A stretch of 25,499 nucleotides of DNA from DASULK01 sp036381835 (lineage in GTDB: Bacteria; Actinomycetota; Actinomycetes; Mycobacteriales; Micromonosporaceae). The stretch lies in assembly GCA_036381835.1 (NCBI GenBank), contig DASVCA010000038.1, positions 1 through 25,499 on the forward strand. Direction: 5' to 3'. Under the pieces are notes generated by a model. The model was not told the origin of the DNA. It saw only the letters and a program-made list of their open reading frames with translations, and did no database searches. The position numbers and the translations under genes are program-made. Positions 15,229 to 21,584 of the stretch are shown in pieces; the first letter of the stretch is position 1, and the number at the start of each line of letters is the position of its first letter.

Positions 15229-15278
15229 TGCCGAACCAACGGCGGACTACCGTATTCACTTGCCGAACCAAAATCGGC
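15229..15278. promoter_or_regulatory. Direct and inverted repeats between the dioxygenase and Lrp genes
   Basis: TGCCGAACCAA occurs twice, at 15,229-15,239 and 15,261-15,271, with starts 32 bp apart (about three helical turns). The second copy also forms a dyad, GCCGA (15,262-15,266) with TCGGC (15,274-15,278). The 138-bp region is the shared upstream region of the divergent dioxygenase and Lrp/AsnC genes, so these are candidate Lrp-type operator sites. No confident -35/-10 pair was found. Confidence 0.45.
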
Positions 15279-15311
15279 TCGGCGATCTACTTAACGAACG
15301 GAAGAGCCTCG

Positions 15312-15758
15312 ATGGATGACATGGACTGGGCCCTGCTTCGGGAGCTGCAGGCGGACGCCCGGCTCTCCTACAGCGAGCTGTCCCGCCGGGTGCACCTGTC
15401 GCCGCCGGCCGTGGCGGAGCGGGTCCGCAGGCTGGAGGAAGCCGGGGTGATCACCGGCTACCACGCCCACGTCGATCTCGGCGCCGCCGGGCGGTCGGTC
15501 ATCGCGGTGATCCGGATGTCTTGTTACGGACCGCAGTGTCTGCTACGAGACCCGAGCGTGCACGGGTGGCCGGAGGTGCTGGAGATTCACCGCATCACCG
15601 GTGACGCCTGCTCTCTGCTCAAAGTGGCGGCCGGTTCGATGGATGAGTTCGAGCGGGTGATCGACCGCCTCGCCCCGTACGGGCAACCGTCGAGCACGAT
15701 GGTGCTCTCCACGCCGCTGGCGTGGCGGCCGATCACCCCTCGCCCCCCGTCACCATGA
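15312..15758 (+). CDS. Lrp/AsnC-family transcriptional regulator
   Basis: The 148-residue protein has an N-terminal HTH (LSYSELSRRVHLSPPAVAERVRRLEEAGVI spans 18-47 in total) and a C-terminal RAM ligand-binding domain (about 63-140) with HRITGDACSLLKV and YGQPSSTMVLSTPL. Family members sense amino acids and bind as dimers to octamers. It is divergent from the dioxygenase/kynureninase operon, so tryptophan, kynurenine or anthranilate is the likely ligand (inference). Start chosen at 15,312, with GGAAG 8 bases upstream; the frame is open from 15,228 but those codons hold the repeats of the promoter region. A proline-rich tail ends the protein. Confidence 0.9.
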   Translation: MDDMDWALLRELQADARLSYSELSRRVHLSPPAVAERVRRLEEAGVITGYHAHVDLGAAGRSVIAVIRMSCYGPQCLLRDPSVHGWPEVLEIHRITGDACSLLKVAAGSMDEFERVIDRLAPYGQPSSTMVLSTPLAWRPITPRPPSP

Positions 15759-15771
15759 CGCATCCCGTCGG

Positions 15772-15820
15772 TCATGAGGTTTTCGATAAATCCCGCGAAT
15801 CGTCCTCGCCGACCTCATGA
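15772..15820. terminator. Weak inverted repeat between convergent genes
   Basis: TCATGAGGT (15,772-15,780) and ACCTCATGA (15,812-15,820) pair over 9 bp around a 31-base spacer. TCGATAAA also recurs directly at 15,783-15,790 and 15,821-15,828. It lies between the convergent Lrp and Spo0M genes, so a bidirectional terminator is the simplest reading, though the long loop makes it weak. Confidence 0.35.
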
Positions 15821-15841
15821 TCGATAAAGGGGAGATTCCGG

Positions 15842-16819
15842 CTATTCGTCGCCGTCGAACGCCTCGAAAGCACCCTCGACAGCGTCTTCGATCAGCTCAC
15901 CGGCGATCATGCCGCCGACGAAGCCCAGCGCGGCGCCCGCGACCATCCCACCGACGCCCGACGACCCATGGTGCCCGCCGTGATACTCCGCCCCGCCGTG
16001 GTACCCCGCCGGCGGCACCCCGCCCCACTGGTGACCGTGGCTGGCGTACCCGGCGATGAGCTGGCGCATCCACTCGTCGACCCGCTGCGTCCAGTCGACC
16101 TGGTCGGCACCGGCGTGCTCGACCACGTGCCGACCGTACGCGTCATGCCCCGGCGTGAAGAAGCCGCCCCGCTTGTCCGCCTCCAGCACCACTTCCACGC
16201 TGTGCGGGTTGGCGATGAAGGTCAGCTCGACCTCCTTGATGCTCCCCGCGTACTGGGGCGCGGCGAAGAACTCGATCTCCTGGAAGAACGGGAGAGTCTG
16301 CTGCACGCCGTAGATCCGACCATGCTCCAGATCGGCGTTCTTGAAGTGGAATCCGAGGCGGGCGAACGCGTCCAGAATCCGTTCCTGCACCGGCAGGGGA
16401 TGGACCGCGACGGGATCCAAGTCGCCCTTGTCGACCGCGCGGGCGATCGCCACGTCGGTGCGCAAGCCCATGGTCATGCCCCGCAGCCGCTGACCGTACA
16501 CGTCGGTGATCGGCGTCTCCCACGGCACCGGCAGGCGGAACGGGATGGCCAACTGCTGACCTGCCGCCAGCTTCAACGGCCCGGTCACGGGAAGCCGCTG
16601 GAACTCGACACCCGCGGTGAACTCGCTGTCACCGCTCTCCACCTCCACCCGGGTGACGAGCGCGACGGCGATCTGTTCGATCTCCGCGTCCATCTCGCCA
16701 CCGCGCAGCTGGACGGTCCCGTCGAGGGTGAGGCCGGGCCGGGTGTTCGGATTGGTGAGGACGGTGTCCACGCTCGGGCCGCCGACACCGAATGCGTTCA
16801 GCATTCTCTTGAATACCAT
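15842..16819 (-). CDS. spo0M: Sporulation protein Spo0M family (arrestin-like)
   Basis: The 325-residue protein starts MVFKRMLNAFGVGGPSVDT, the typical Spo0M opening. Two arrestin-like beta domains follow (about 15-125 and 130-225), with PFRLPVPWETPIT (93-105) and VVLEADKRGGFF (210-221). A His/Gly-rich linker (261-287) leads to a glycine-zipper-like hydrophobic stretch (288-308) and an acidic end. Spo0M affects stage 0 sporulation control in Bacillus; in actinomycetes its role is poorly defined. ATG at 16,819 has no ribosome site, but TAGGCT (16,827-16,832) lies 7 bases upstream, so the mRNA may be leaderless. It is divergent from the 39-residue peptide gene. Confidence 0.9.
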   Translation of the reverse strand: MVFKRMLNAFGVGGPSVDTVLTNPNTRPGLTLDGTVQLRGGEMDAEIEQIAVALVTRVEVESGDSEFTAGVEFQRLPVTGPLKLAAGQQLAIPFRLPVPWETPITDVYGQRLRGMTMGLRTDVAIARAVDKGDLDPVAVHPLPVQERILDAFARLGFHFKNADLEHGRIYGVQQTLPFFQEIEFFAAPQYAGSIKEVELTFIANPHSVEVVLEADKRGGFFTPGHDAYGRHVVEHAGADQVDWTQRVDEWMRQLIAGYASHGHQWGGVPPAGYHGGAEYHGGHHGSSGVGGMVAGAALGFVGGMIAGELIEDAVEGAFEAFDGDE

Positions 16820-16826
16820 GGCGGGG

Positions 16827-16832
16827 AGCCTA
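16827..16832 (-). promoter_or_regulatory. Candidate -10 box for a leaderless spo0M transcript
   Basis: TAGGCT on the minus strand fits TANNNT and ends 7 bases before the ATG, the spacing usual for leaderless actinobacterial genes. No Shine-Dalgarno sequence is present, and no good -35 was found. Confidence 0.4.
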
Positions 16833-16933
16833 GCGGCAGGCGCTGAGAACTAGCTGTACACCGATGCGGTGGCACGCCGGGGTGGCGACCCGGGGAACGG
16901 GCGCGACCACGTGAAAGAACTGAGGAGGTTCAG

Positions 16934-17053
16934 ATGCGGATCGGCGACGTGGAGATCCGGCCGCTCGGGGGCGGACTCGGCTGCCTGCTCATGATTCTCT
17001 TCTCGGTGCTGGCATCGATAATTCTCACCGTGCTACTCAACCTGATCTTCTGA
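16934..17053 (+). CDS. 39-residue single-span membrane peptide
   Basis: ATG at 16,934 is preceded by GAGGAGG with 5 bases of spacing, one of the best ribosome sites in the window. The product starts MRIGDVEIRPLGGGLGCLL, followed by a continuous hydrophobic helix (about 17-39) ending in LLNLIF. It has a short polar N-terminus, a Gly-rich hinge and one transmembrane segment, probably N-in. I do not know its function. It resembles very short conserved actinobacterial proteins that I recall beginning MRIGDVE, but I cannot confirm this here. It is divergent from spo0M, 114 bp away, and no gene follows closely on its strand. Confidence 0.6.
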   Translation: MRIGDVEIRPLGGGLGCLLMILFSVLASIILTVLLNLIF

Positions 17054-17998
17054 TCACCTGCTGCGAGCCCCCTCTCGGGACGACTCCGTCACGTGATTTC
17101 CGACCGGCCAGCGTCCGCCGATCCACCAAGTTTGTCCACATCAGCCGTTTCGGTTGCACACCCTCGCCGTTCCACTCATAGTGGTCGAGGGACATAGACA
17201 TTCGTCGTGCTAGCGGCACGGTGCCGCGTTGCGCAGACGCGGTTGGCCAGCCGCCGGTAGGGCCCGATCTGGGGGGATGGGGACATGACCGGAACAGACG
17301 GTGAGCGTGCGACCCGACTACGCATCGGCGGTTGGCTGCCACCCGTTACACCGAACCCGACACGATCGATTCGTACAGGGCCCCCGCGGGTGACGGAAGC
17401 GCCCGGCACCCCACCGCAGCAGCATAATCGGCTGGCCGATCGGCACGACCTCGTCGCGCTACCACAAACCCGACCGGCCCGTCACCGGCCGGCCCCGACG
17501 CACCGACGTCGATCCCCTGCCCACCGTCGGCCCCGGTTCGCGCATCGGAGCCGACCAGGCCGGCACCACCTGACACCGACCGGTGACATCCGGCGGACGT
17601 ACGCCTTCCTGCTCGTCGCGACACTGGCAGCGGGCGCGCTGACATCCATCACCGTCAACCACACGCAGGCCCGGTTCGAACCGCCGCCGGCCGGTTCCGC
17701 CCCGACCGCACCACCGGCGGGGTCCGTCGACGTATCAATACTGTCGCCGATGCTTCCCGAAGCGGAAGTGCAGCCGACGGGGGCCTCATCGACGTGGGCG
17801 TCACGGCAGCCGCAGCCACCACGGACGATGAGTCCCCGGTAGCCGTTACCGAGCCGATAGCTGGGTTGAGGGCGACCGGCAAGGCCGGATCGACGACGCT
17901 ACGATCGCGGACGCGATGGAACCGCGCGGTCCAAGCGCCCGGCTCCACTGTCCGACGGCCCAACCACGGCGTATCGCGCCCTGACCCAGTGAGTGAGC
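17054..17998. other. Low-coding region between the membrane peptide and the acyltransferase gene
   Basis: About 0.95 kb in which no recognisable gene is seen. One frame (17,285-17,842, plus) could encode a membrane protein and is listed with low confidence. Frames on both strands are open but Arg/Pro-rich, as chance frames in high-GC DNA are. A small GC dyad (CCGGCC 17,474-17,479 with GGCCGG 17,487-17,492) is present. A decayed gene is possible. Confidence 0.5.
17285..17842 (+). CDS. Doubtful ORF: Pro/Arg-rich protein with one membrane segment
   Basis: The 185-residue frame starts at an ATG with a G-rich stretch (GGGGGGATGGGG) just upstream. Residues 1-104 are rich in Arg, Pro and His, 105-124 form one hydrophobic segment (TYAFLLVATLAAGALTSITV), and a Pro/Ala-rich tail follows. 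This layout, a cytosolic Pro-rich part, one helix and an extracellular tail, is common among actinobacterial hypothetical proteins. However, third-position GC is lower than in neighbouring genes and I recognise no domain. It could be a lineage-specific gene, a decayed gene or chance. Confidence 0.35.
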   Translation: MTGTDGERATRLRIGGWLPPVTPNPTRSIRTGPPRVTEAPGTPPQQHNRLADRHDLVALPQTRPARHRPAPTHRRRSPAHRRPRFAHRSRPGRHHLTPTGDIRRTYAFLLVATLAAGALTSITVNHTQARFEPPPAGSAPTAPPAGSVDVSILSPMLPEAEVQPTGASSTWASRQPQPPRTMSPR

Positions 17999-18562
17999 AT
18001 GAACCGAACCGGACTGCCCGACACGGTCTTCGTACACCCCTCCGCAGAGGTCGAGGAGGGTGCCCGTGTGGGCGACGGCACCAAGATCTGGCACCTCGTC
18101 CACGTCCGATCCTCGGCACGCATCGGTCGTGACTGCGTACTCGGCCGAAACGTCTACGTAGACGCGAACGTGGTGATCGGCGATCTGGTCAAGATCCAGA
18201 ACAATGTATCCGTCTATCAGGGTGTAACGATCGAGGACGAGGTGTTCGTCGGCCCATCCGCAGTTTTCACCAACGATCTGCGGCCTCGAGCACAGAACCC
18301 GGACTGGCAGATCACGCCGACGATCGTGCGCCGCGGCGCTTCGATCGGTGCCAACGCCACGATCGTCTGCGGTGTGGAGATCGGTTCCTACGCCATGATC
18401 GCCGCCGGCGCGGTGGTGACCAAGGACGTGGCACCGTACCAACTGGTCGCCGGCAACCCGGCCCGTCCGCTTGGCTGGGTCAACGAGCAGGGCGAGGTGG
18501 TGTCCCGGGACATCGCCAACCCGCCGGTCTTCGTCACCGAGGCGGGGGCGCACTCCGGCTGA
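17999..18562 (+). CDS. Left-handed beta-helix N-acetyltransferase (WbpD/WlbB type)
   Basis: The 187-residue protein is built of hexapeptide repeats (VHPSAEVEEGARVGDGTKIW, RIGRDCVLGRNVYVDANVVI, then VSVYQGVTIEDEVFVGPSAV) ending in GNPARPLGWV, with the FTNDLRPRA motif (90-98) typical of sugar-nucleotide 3-N-acetyltransferases. WbpD/WlbB acetylate the 3-amino group of UDP-GlcNAc3NA using acetyl-CoA. N92 in FTND may match the catalytic Asn reported for WlbB. Start at ATG 17,999; GTG at 17,993 is in frame, and neither has a good ribosome site. It converges on the nucleotide-sugar dehydrogenase gene, whose product belongs to the same pathway in Pseudomonas; the WbpB and WbpE partners are not in the window. 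Confidence 0.88.
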   Translation: MNRTGLPDTVFVHPSAEVEEGARVGDGTKIWHLVHVRSSARIGRDCVLGRNVYVDANVVIGDLVKIQNNVSVYQGVTIEDEVFVGPSAVFTNDLRPRAQNPDWQITPTIVRRGASIGANATIVCGVEIGSYAMIAAGAVVTKDVAPYQLVAGNPARPLGWVNEQGEVVSRDIANPPVFVTEAGAHSG

Positions 18563-18582
18563 GTCCGCCTGCTGCGTGGTGC

Positions 18583-18610
18583 GCCCCGGCCGTCGGTGGA
18601 CGGCCGGGGC
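18583..18610. terminator. Bidirectional hairpin terminator
   Basis: GCCCCGGCCGTC (18,583-18,594) and GACGGCCGGGGC (18,599-18,610) form a perfect 12-bp stem with a GGTG loop. It sits in the 66-bp gap between the convergent acyltransferase and dehydrogenase genes and can serve both. Confidence 0.8.
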
Positions 18611-18628
18611 TCACCACGTCATATGGAG

Positions 18629-19912
18629 TCAGCCGCCGATGACCACGCGGCGAACGCCGGGCCACCGGGACGGGTCCGTCACCCGGCGGCCGTCCACCAG
18701 CACCCGGACCCCGGGCAGGTCGGCGGCGGTCAGGGTGCGGTACTCGGCGTGATCGGCCTGAACCACGGCCGCGCTGACCGGCTCACCCTTGTGCGGCGGC
18801 AGACCCAGCTCGGCCAACTCGTCGGCCGTGTACATCGGGTCTGAGACGTAGGGTCGGGCACCTCGACGGCGCAGCTCCTCCACGGTCGGGAAGACGCCGG
18901 AGAAGGCCGTCTCCTTCACCCCACCCCGGTAGGCGGCACCGAGGACCACTACATCCACCCCGGTAAGATCGCCGAACGCTGCGGCGAGCAGGTCGACCGC
19001 GTACGCCGGCATGGCCGCGTTGGCCTCCCGTGCCGCCCGCACCACCGTCGCCTCCGGGTCGTTCCAGAGGTACAGCCGGGGATAGACCGGGATGCAGTGC
19101 CCGCCCACGGCGATCCCCGGCAGGTGGATGTGACTGTACGGCTGGGTGTTGCAGGCTTCGATCACTTTCAGCACGTCGACGCCGATCTTGTCGGCATACC
19201 GGGCGAACTGGTTGGCGAGCCCGATGTTGACATCCCGATAGGTCGTCTCCGCGAGCTTCGCCAGCTCTGCGGCCTCCGCCGAGCCGAGATCCCAGACCCC
19301 GTTGGGCCGCGGCAGGTCCTCGCGCGGGTCGAAGTCAAGCACGGCCTCGTAGAATTCCACCCCGCGCCGCGCCGACTGCTCGTCCAGACCGCCGACCAGC
19401 TTCGGGTAGCGGCGTAGATCAGCGAAGACCCGCCCGGTGAGCACCCGCTCGGGGCTGAACACGAGGAAGAAGTCCCGGCCGGCGGTCAATCCCGACCCCT
19501 GCTCAAGCATCGGCACCCACCGATTGCGGGTGGTTCCGACCGGCAACGTGGTCTCGTAGCTCACCAGGGTGCCGGGACGCAACCCGGCGGCGACCGCCCG
19601 GGTCGCATCATCCATCCAGCCGAAATCCGGCTTGCCGTCGGCATCGACGAACAACGGCACGACCAACACGACGGCCTCGGAATCCGCGACCGCTGCGGTG
19701 GTGTCGGTGGTGGCCGACAGCAGCCCGGCCGCTACCACCTCTTTCAGCTTGACATCCAAATCGGCTTCGCCGGGGAACGGCACCATGCCCTCGTTGACCG
19801 ACCGGACGACCCGCTCGGAGATGTCCGCACCCACCACCCGGTGTCCCTTGCTGGCGAACTGCACGGCCAGCGGCAGGCCGATCTTCCCCAGTGCGACGAC
19901 GCAGATCCTCAT
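18629..19912 (-). CDS. Nucleotide-sugar 6-dehydrogenase (UDP-ManNAc/UDP-GlcNAc dehydrogenase type)
   Basis: The 427-residue protein has the three-part UDP-glucose/GDP-mannose dehydrogenase layout: N-terminal NAD-binding fold (MRICVVALGKIGLPLA), a middle domain with FSPERVLTGR (152-161) and LAKLAETTYRDVNI (217-230), and the catalytic cysteine C273 in GGHCIPVYP. It oxidises C6 of a UDP-N-acetylhexosamine to the uronic acid with two NAD+. The WbpA/WecC subfamily fits better than Ugd. The usual GxGxxG glycine is replaced (ALGKIG). ATG at 19,912 is favoured because it lies 4 bp after the glycosyltransferase stop; an in-frame ATG at 19,930 would overlap that gene. Confidence 0.9.
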   Translation of the reverse strand: MRICVVALGKIGLPLAVQFASKGHRVVGADISERVVRSVNEGMVPFPGEADLDVKLKEVVAAGLLSATTDTTAAVADSEAVVLVVPLFVDADGKPDFGWMDDATRAVAAGLRPGTLVSYETTLPVGTTRNRWVPMLEQGSGLTAGRDFFLVFSPERVLTGRVFADLRRYPKLVGGLDEQSARRGVEFYEAVLDFDPREDLPRPNGVWDLGSAEAAELAKLAETTYRDVNIGLANQFARYADKIGVDVLKVIEACNTQPYSHIHLPGIAVGGHCIPVYPRLYLWNDPEATVVRAAREANAAMPAYAVDLLAAAFGDLTGVDVVVLGAAYRGGVKETAFSGVFPTVEELRRRGARPYVSDPMYTADELAELGLPPHKGEPVSAAVVQADHAEYRTLTAADLPGVRVLVDGRRVTDPSRWPGVRRVVIGG

Positions 19913-19916
19913 GCCC

Positions 19917-21485
19917 CTACTTTCCCCCATGTCGCCAGCCCCGTTTGAGCCGGGCCATCACCCGGCGGGGTGTGACCGGTACGACCGAGATCACCAACTG
20001 CCCTCGATGACTCGTCGCGGGCGTGACCACGTAGAGTCGGGCGCCCCGTCGGATGAGTTGACGCGACGCGGACAGTTTCCGGGGTGAGCGTACCGGGGCC
20101 ACTCCGGTGGAACCCAAGGCGGTGACCTGGGCGCGAACCGCCCATATTCCGCCACCGACCGGGACCTCGGCGATCATCCTCAGCACCGGGAGTTGGAACT
20201 CGACGATCGTGCCGTCTTCACCCGCGGTGAGCGACACCACCTCCCCCGGCACCTCACCTGCTCGAACCGACAACGAGTCGGAGCAGAGCCGGGCCAGGTC
20301 GGCGCGCGGGCTGCGCGCCTTGACGACCAAGACCCGGTCCCGCCCGTGGGATCGCCAGACGATCGAGGTCACGTCGAGTCGGGCGAGCCATTCGGCGGCG
20401 GCGTCCGTGACGTCGAAGGAGTCGTCCGGCAGCACGGGACGCCCGGCGCGAAAACCCGGGTACACCGCATACCACCGGTCCCCCTCGATCAGCGTCGGCG
20501 GGGTTCCGTGTTCGGCGTCCTGACGGATGACCGCGAGAAGATCGTCCAGCGTGCCTTGTTGCGCCAGCAACAGGCGGATGCGCGCCTCGACCGGCAGTCG
20601 GGCCCGGATCCGGTCGGTCAGATAACAGTCGGCCAACCGCCGTACCCCGGCCTGAACCCGTTCTTGGACCACCCGTTCCTGGCTGAGGAAGTTGTCCTCC
20701 AGGAGCCGGGCCACCTCCCAGCTGAAGTGCCGCACGAGCACCGCGTCTCGGCGCGGCCCCGGCTCTATCAGCTCCGCGACGAAATCCATGATCGACTCAG
20801 CGCAGCGAAGCCGCTCCTCATGGCGTGAGCGATACGTGATGTTGCGCGCGTTGAGCCGCCGGACGGCGTAGTAGTACTCGTAGTCCGCGAGCACCGAGAT
20901 CCGCTTGGCGCGCAGGCACGCCTCGATGGTGAACGGTTGGTCGCTGCCGACTGGCATGTCTTCCGGATAGCGGATCTTATGACGTTCGATCAGCTCTCGC
21001 CGGAAGAGCTTGGTGTTCGACAGCGCCCAAGGCAGAGCCGAATTAAAAAGGTCAATATCGGTCTCGTTCCGGGCGTAGATCGCCTGGTCGATGTTCCGAC
21101 TGTTGACCCCGACGAGCTTGCCCAGCACCACATCTGAGCCGTACCGATCCGCAGCCGACACCAGCCGTTCCAGCGCCTCCAGCCCCAGGTAGTCGTCGGC
21201 GCCCACGAAGAAGACGTAACGACCGGTCGCATGCTCCAGGCCTCGATTGCTCGGCACCGCCGGACCGCCGGAGTTCGCCTGGTGGAAGACCTTCACCGTG
21301 CCGGGGTAGAGCCGGGCGAACCGGTCCAACTCCTTGCCGCTGCCGTCGGTGGAACCGTCGTCGACCGCGATGACCTCAAGGCGCTCCCAGCCGATGGTCT
21401 GCTCCATGAGGGAAGTCAGGCACCGGGTCAGGTACGGCATGGTGTTGTAGACGGCGAGCACCACGCTAACGTCGGGCGTACTCAT
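19917..21485 (-). CDS. Family 2 glycosyltransferase, TarS/TarP-like (wall teichoic acid glycosyltransferase type)
   Basis: The 522-residue cytosolic protein has a GT-A domain with VDDGSTDGS (41-49) and GADDYL (95-100, metal-binding). Several blocks resemble staphylococcal TarS: NSGGPAVPSNRGLEHATG (71-88), a GVNSRNIDQAIY loop, LSNTKLFRREL and AKRISVLADYEYYYAVRR. The last 250 residues form a mostly beta-strand extension of unknown role, comparable in position to the TarS trimerisation part. Predicted role: adding a sugar to a teichoic-acid-like polymer. ATG at 21,485 has AAGGGA upstream; ten extra codons are open before it. It is co-transcribed with the nucleotide-sugar dehydrogenase. A glycosyltransferase acting on another surface polymer is possible. 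Confidence 0.85.
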   Translation of the reverse strand: MSTPDVSVVLAVYNTMPYLTRCLTSLMEQTIGWERLEVIAVDDGSTDGSGKELDRFARLYPGTVKVFHQANSGGPAVPSNRGLEHATGRYVFFVGADDYLGLEALERLVSAADRYGSDVVLGKLVGVNSRNIDQAIYARNETDIDLFNSALPWALSNTKLFRRELIERHKIRYPEDMPVGSDQPFTIEACLRAKRISVLADYEYYYAVRRLNARNITYRSRHEERLRCAESIMDFVAELIEPGPRRDAVLVRHFSWEVARLLEDNFLSQERVVQERVQAGVRRLADCYLTDRIRARLPVEARIRLLLAQQGTLDDLLAVIRQDAEHGTPPTLIEGDRWYAVYPGFRAGRPVLPDDSFDVTDAAAEWLARLDVTSIVWRSHGRDRVLVVKARSPRADLARLCSDSLSVRAGEVPGEVVSLTAGEDGTIVEFQLPVLRMIAEVPVGGGIWAVRAQVTALGSTGVAPVRSPRKLSASRQLIRRGARLYVVTPATSHRGQLVISVVPVTPRRVMARLKRGWRHGGK

Positions 21486-21584
21486 CGTCTGTCCCTTCGC
21501 ACCGCTTCCTCCCAAGGCCCCGGTGAGTCTACGTCACCATCTGCGGGGGAGCCGGAACGGCGAGCGCACATCCTCGGACACCAG

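Noticed and set aside
17037..17342. Minus-strand 101-codon frame over the end of the membrane-peptide gene
   Set aside because: No ribosome site, domain or hydrophobic pattern; composition is that of chance frames.
17655..18119. Minus-strand 154-codon frame opposite the start of the acyltransferase gene
   Set aside because: Arg/Pro/Ser-rich, overlaps a clear hexapeptide-repeat gene and shows no recognisable feature.
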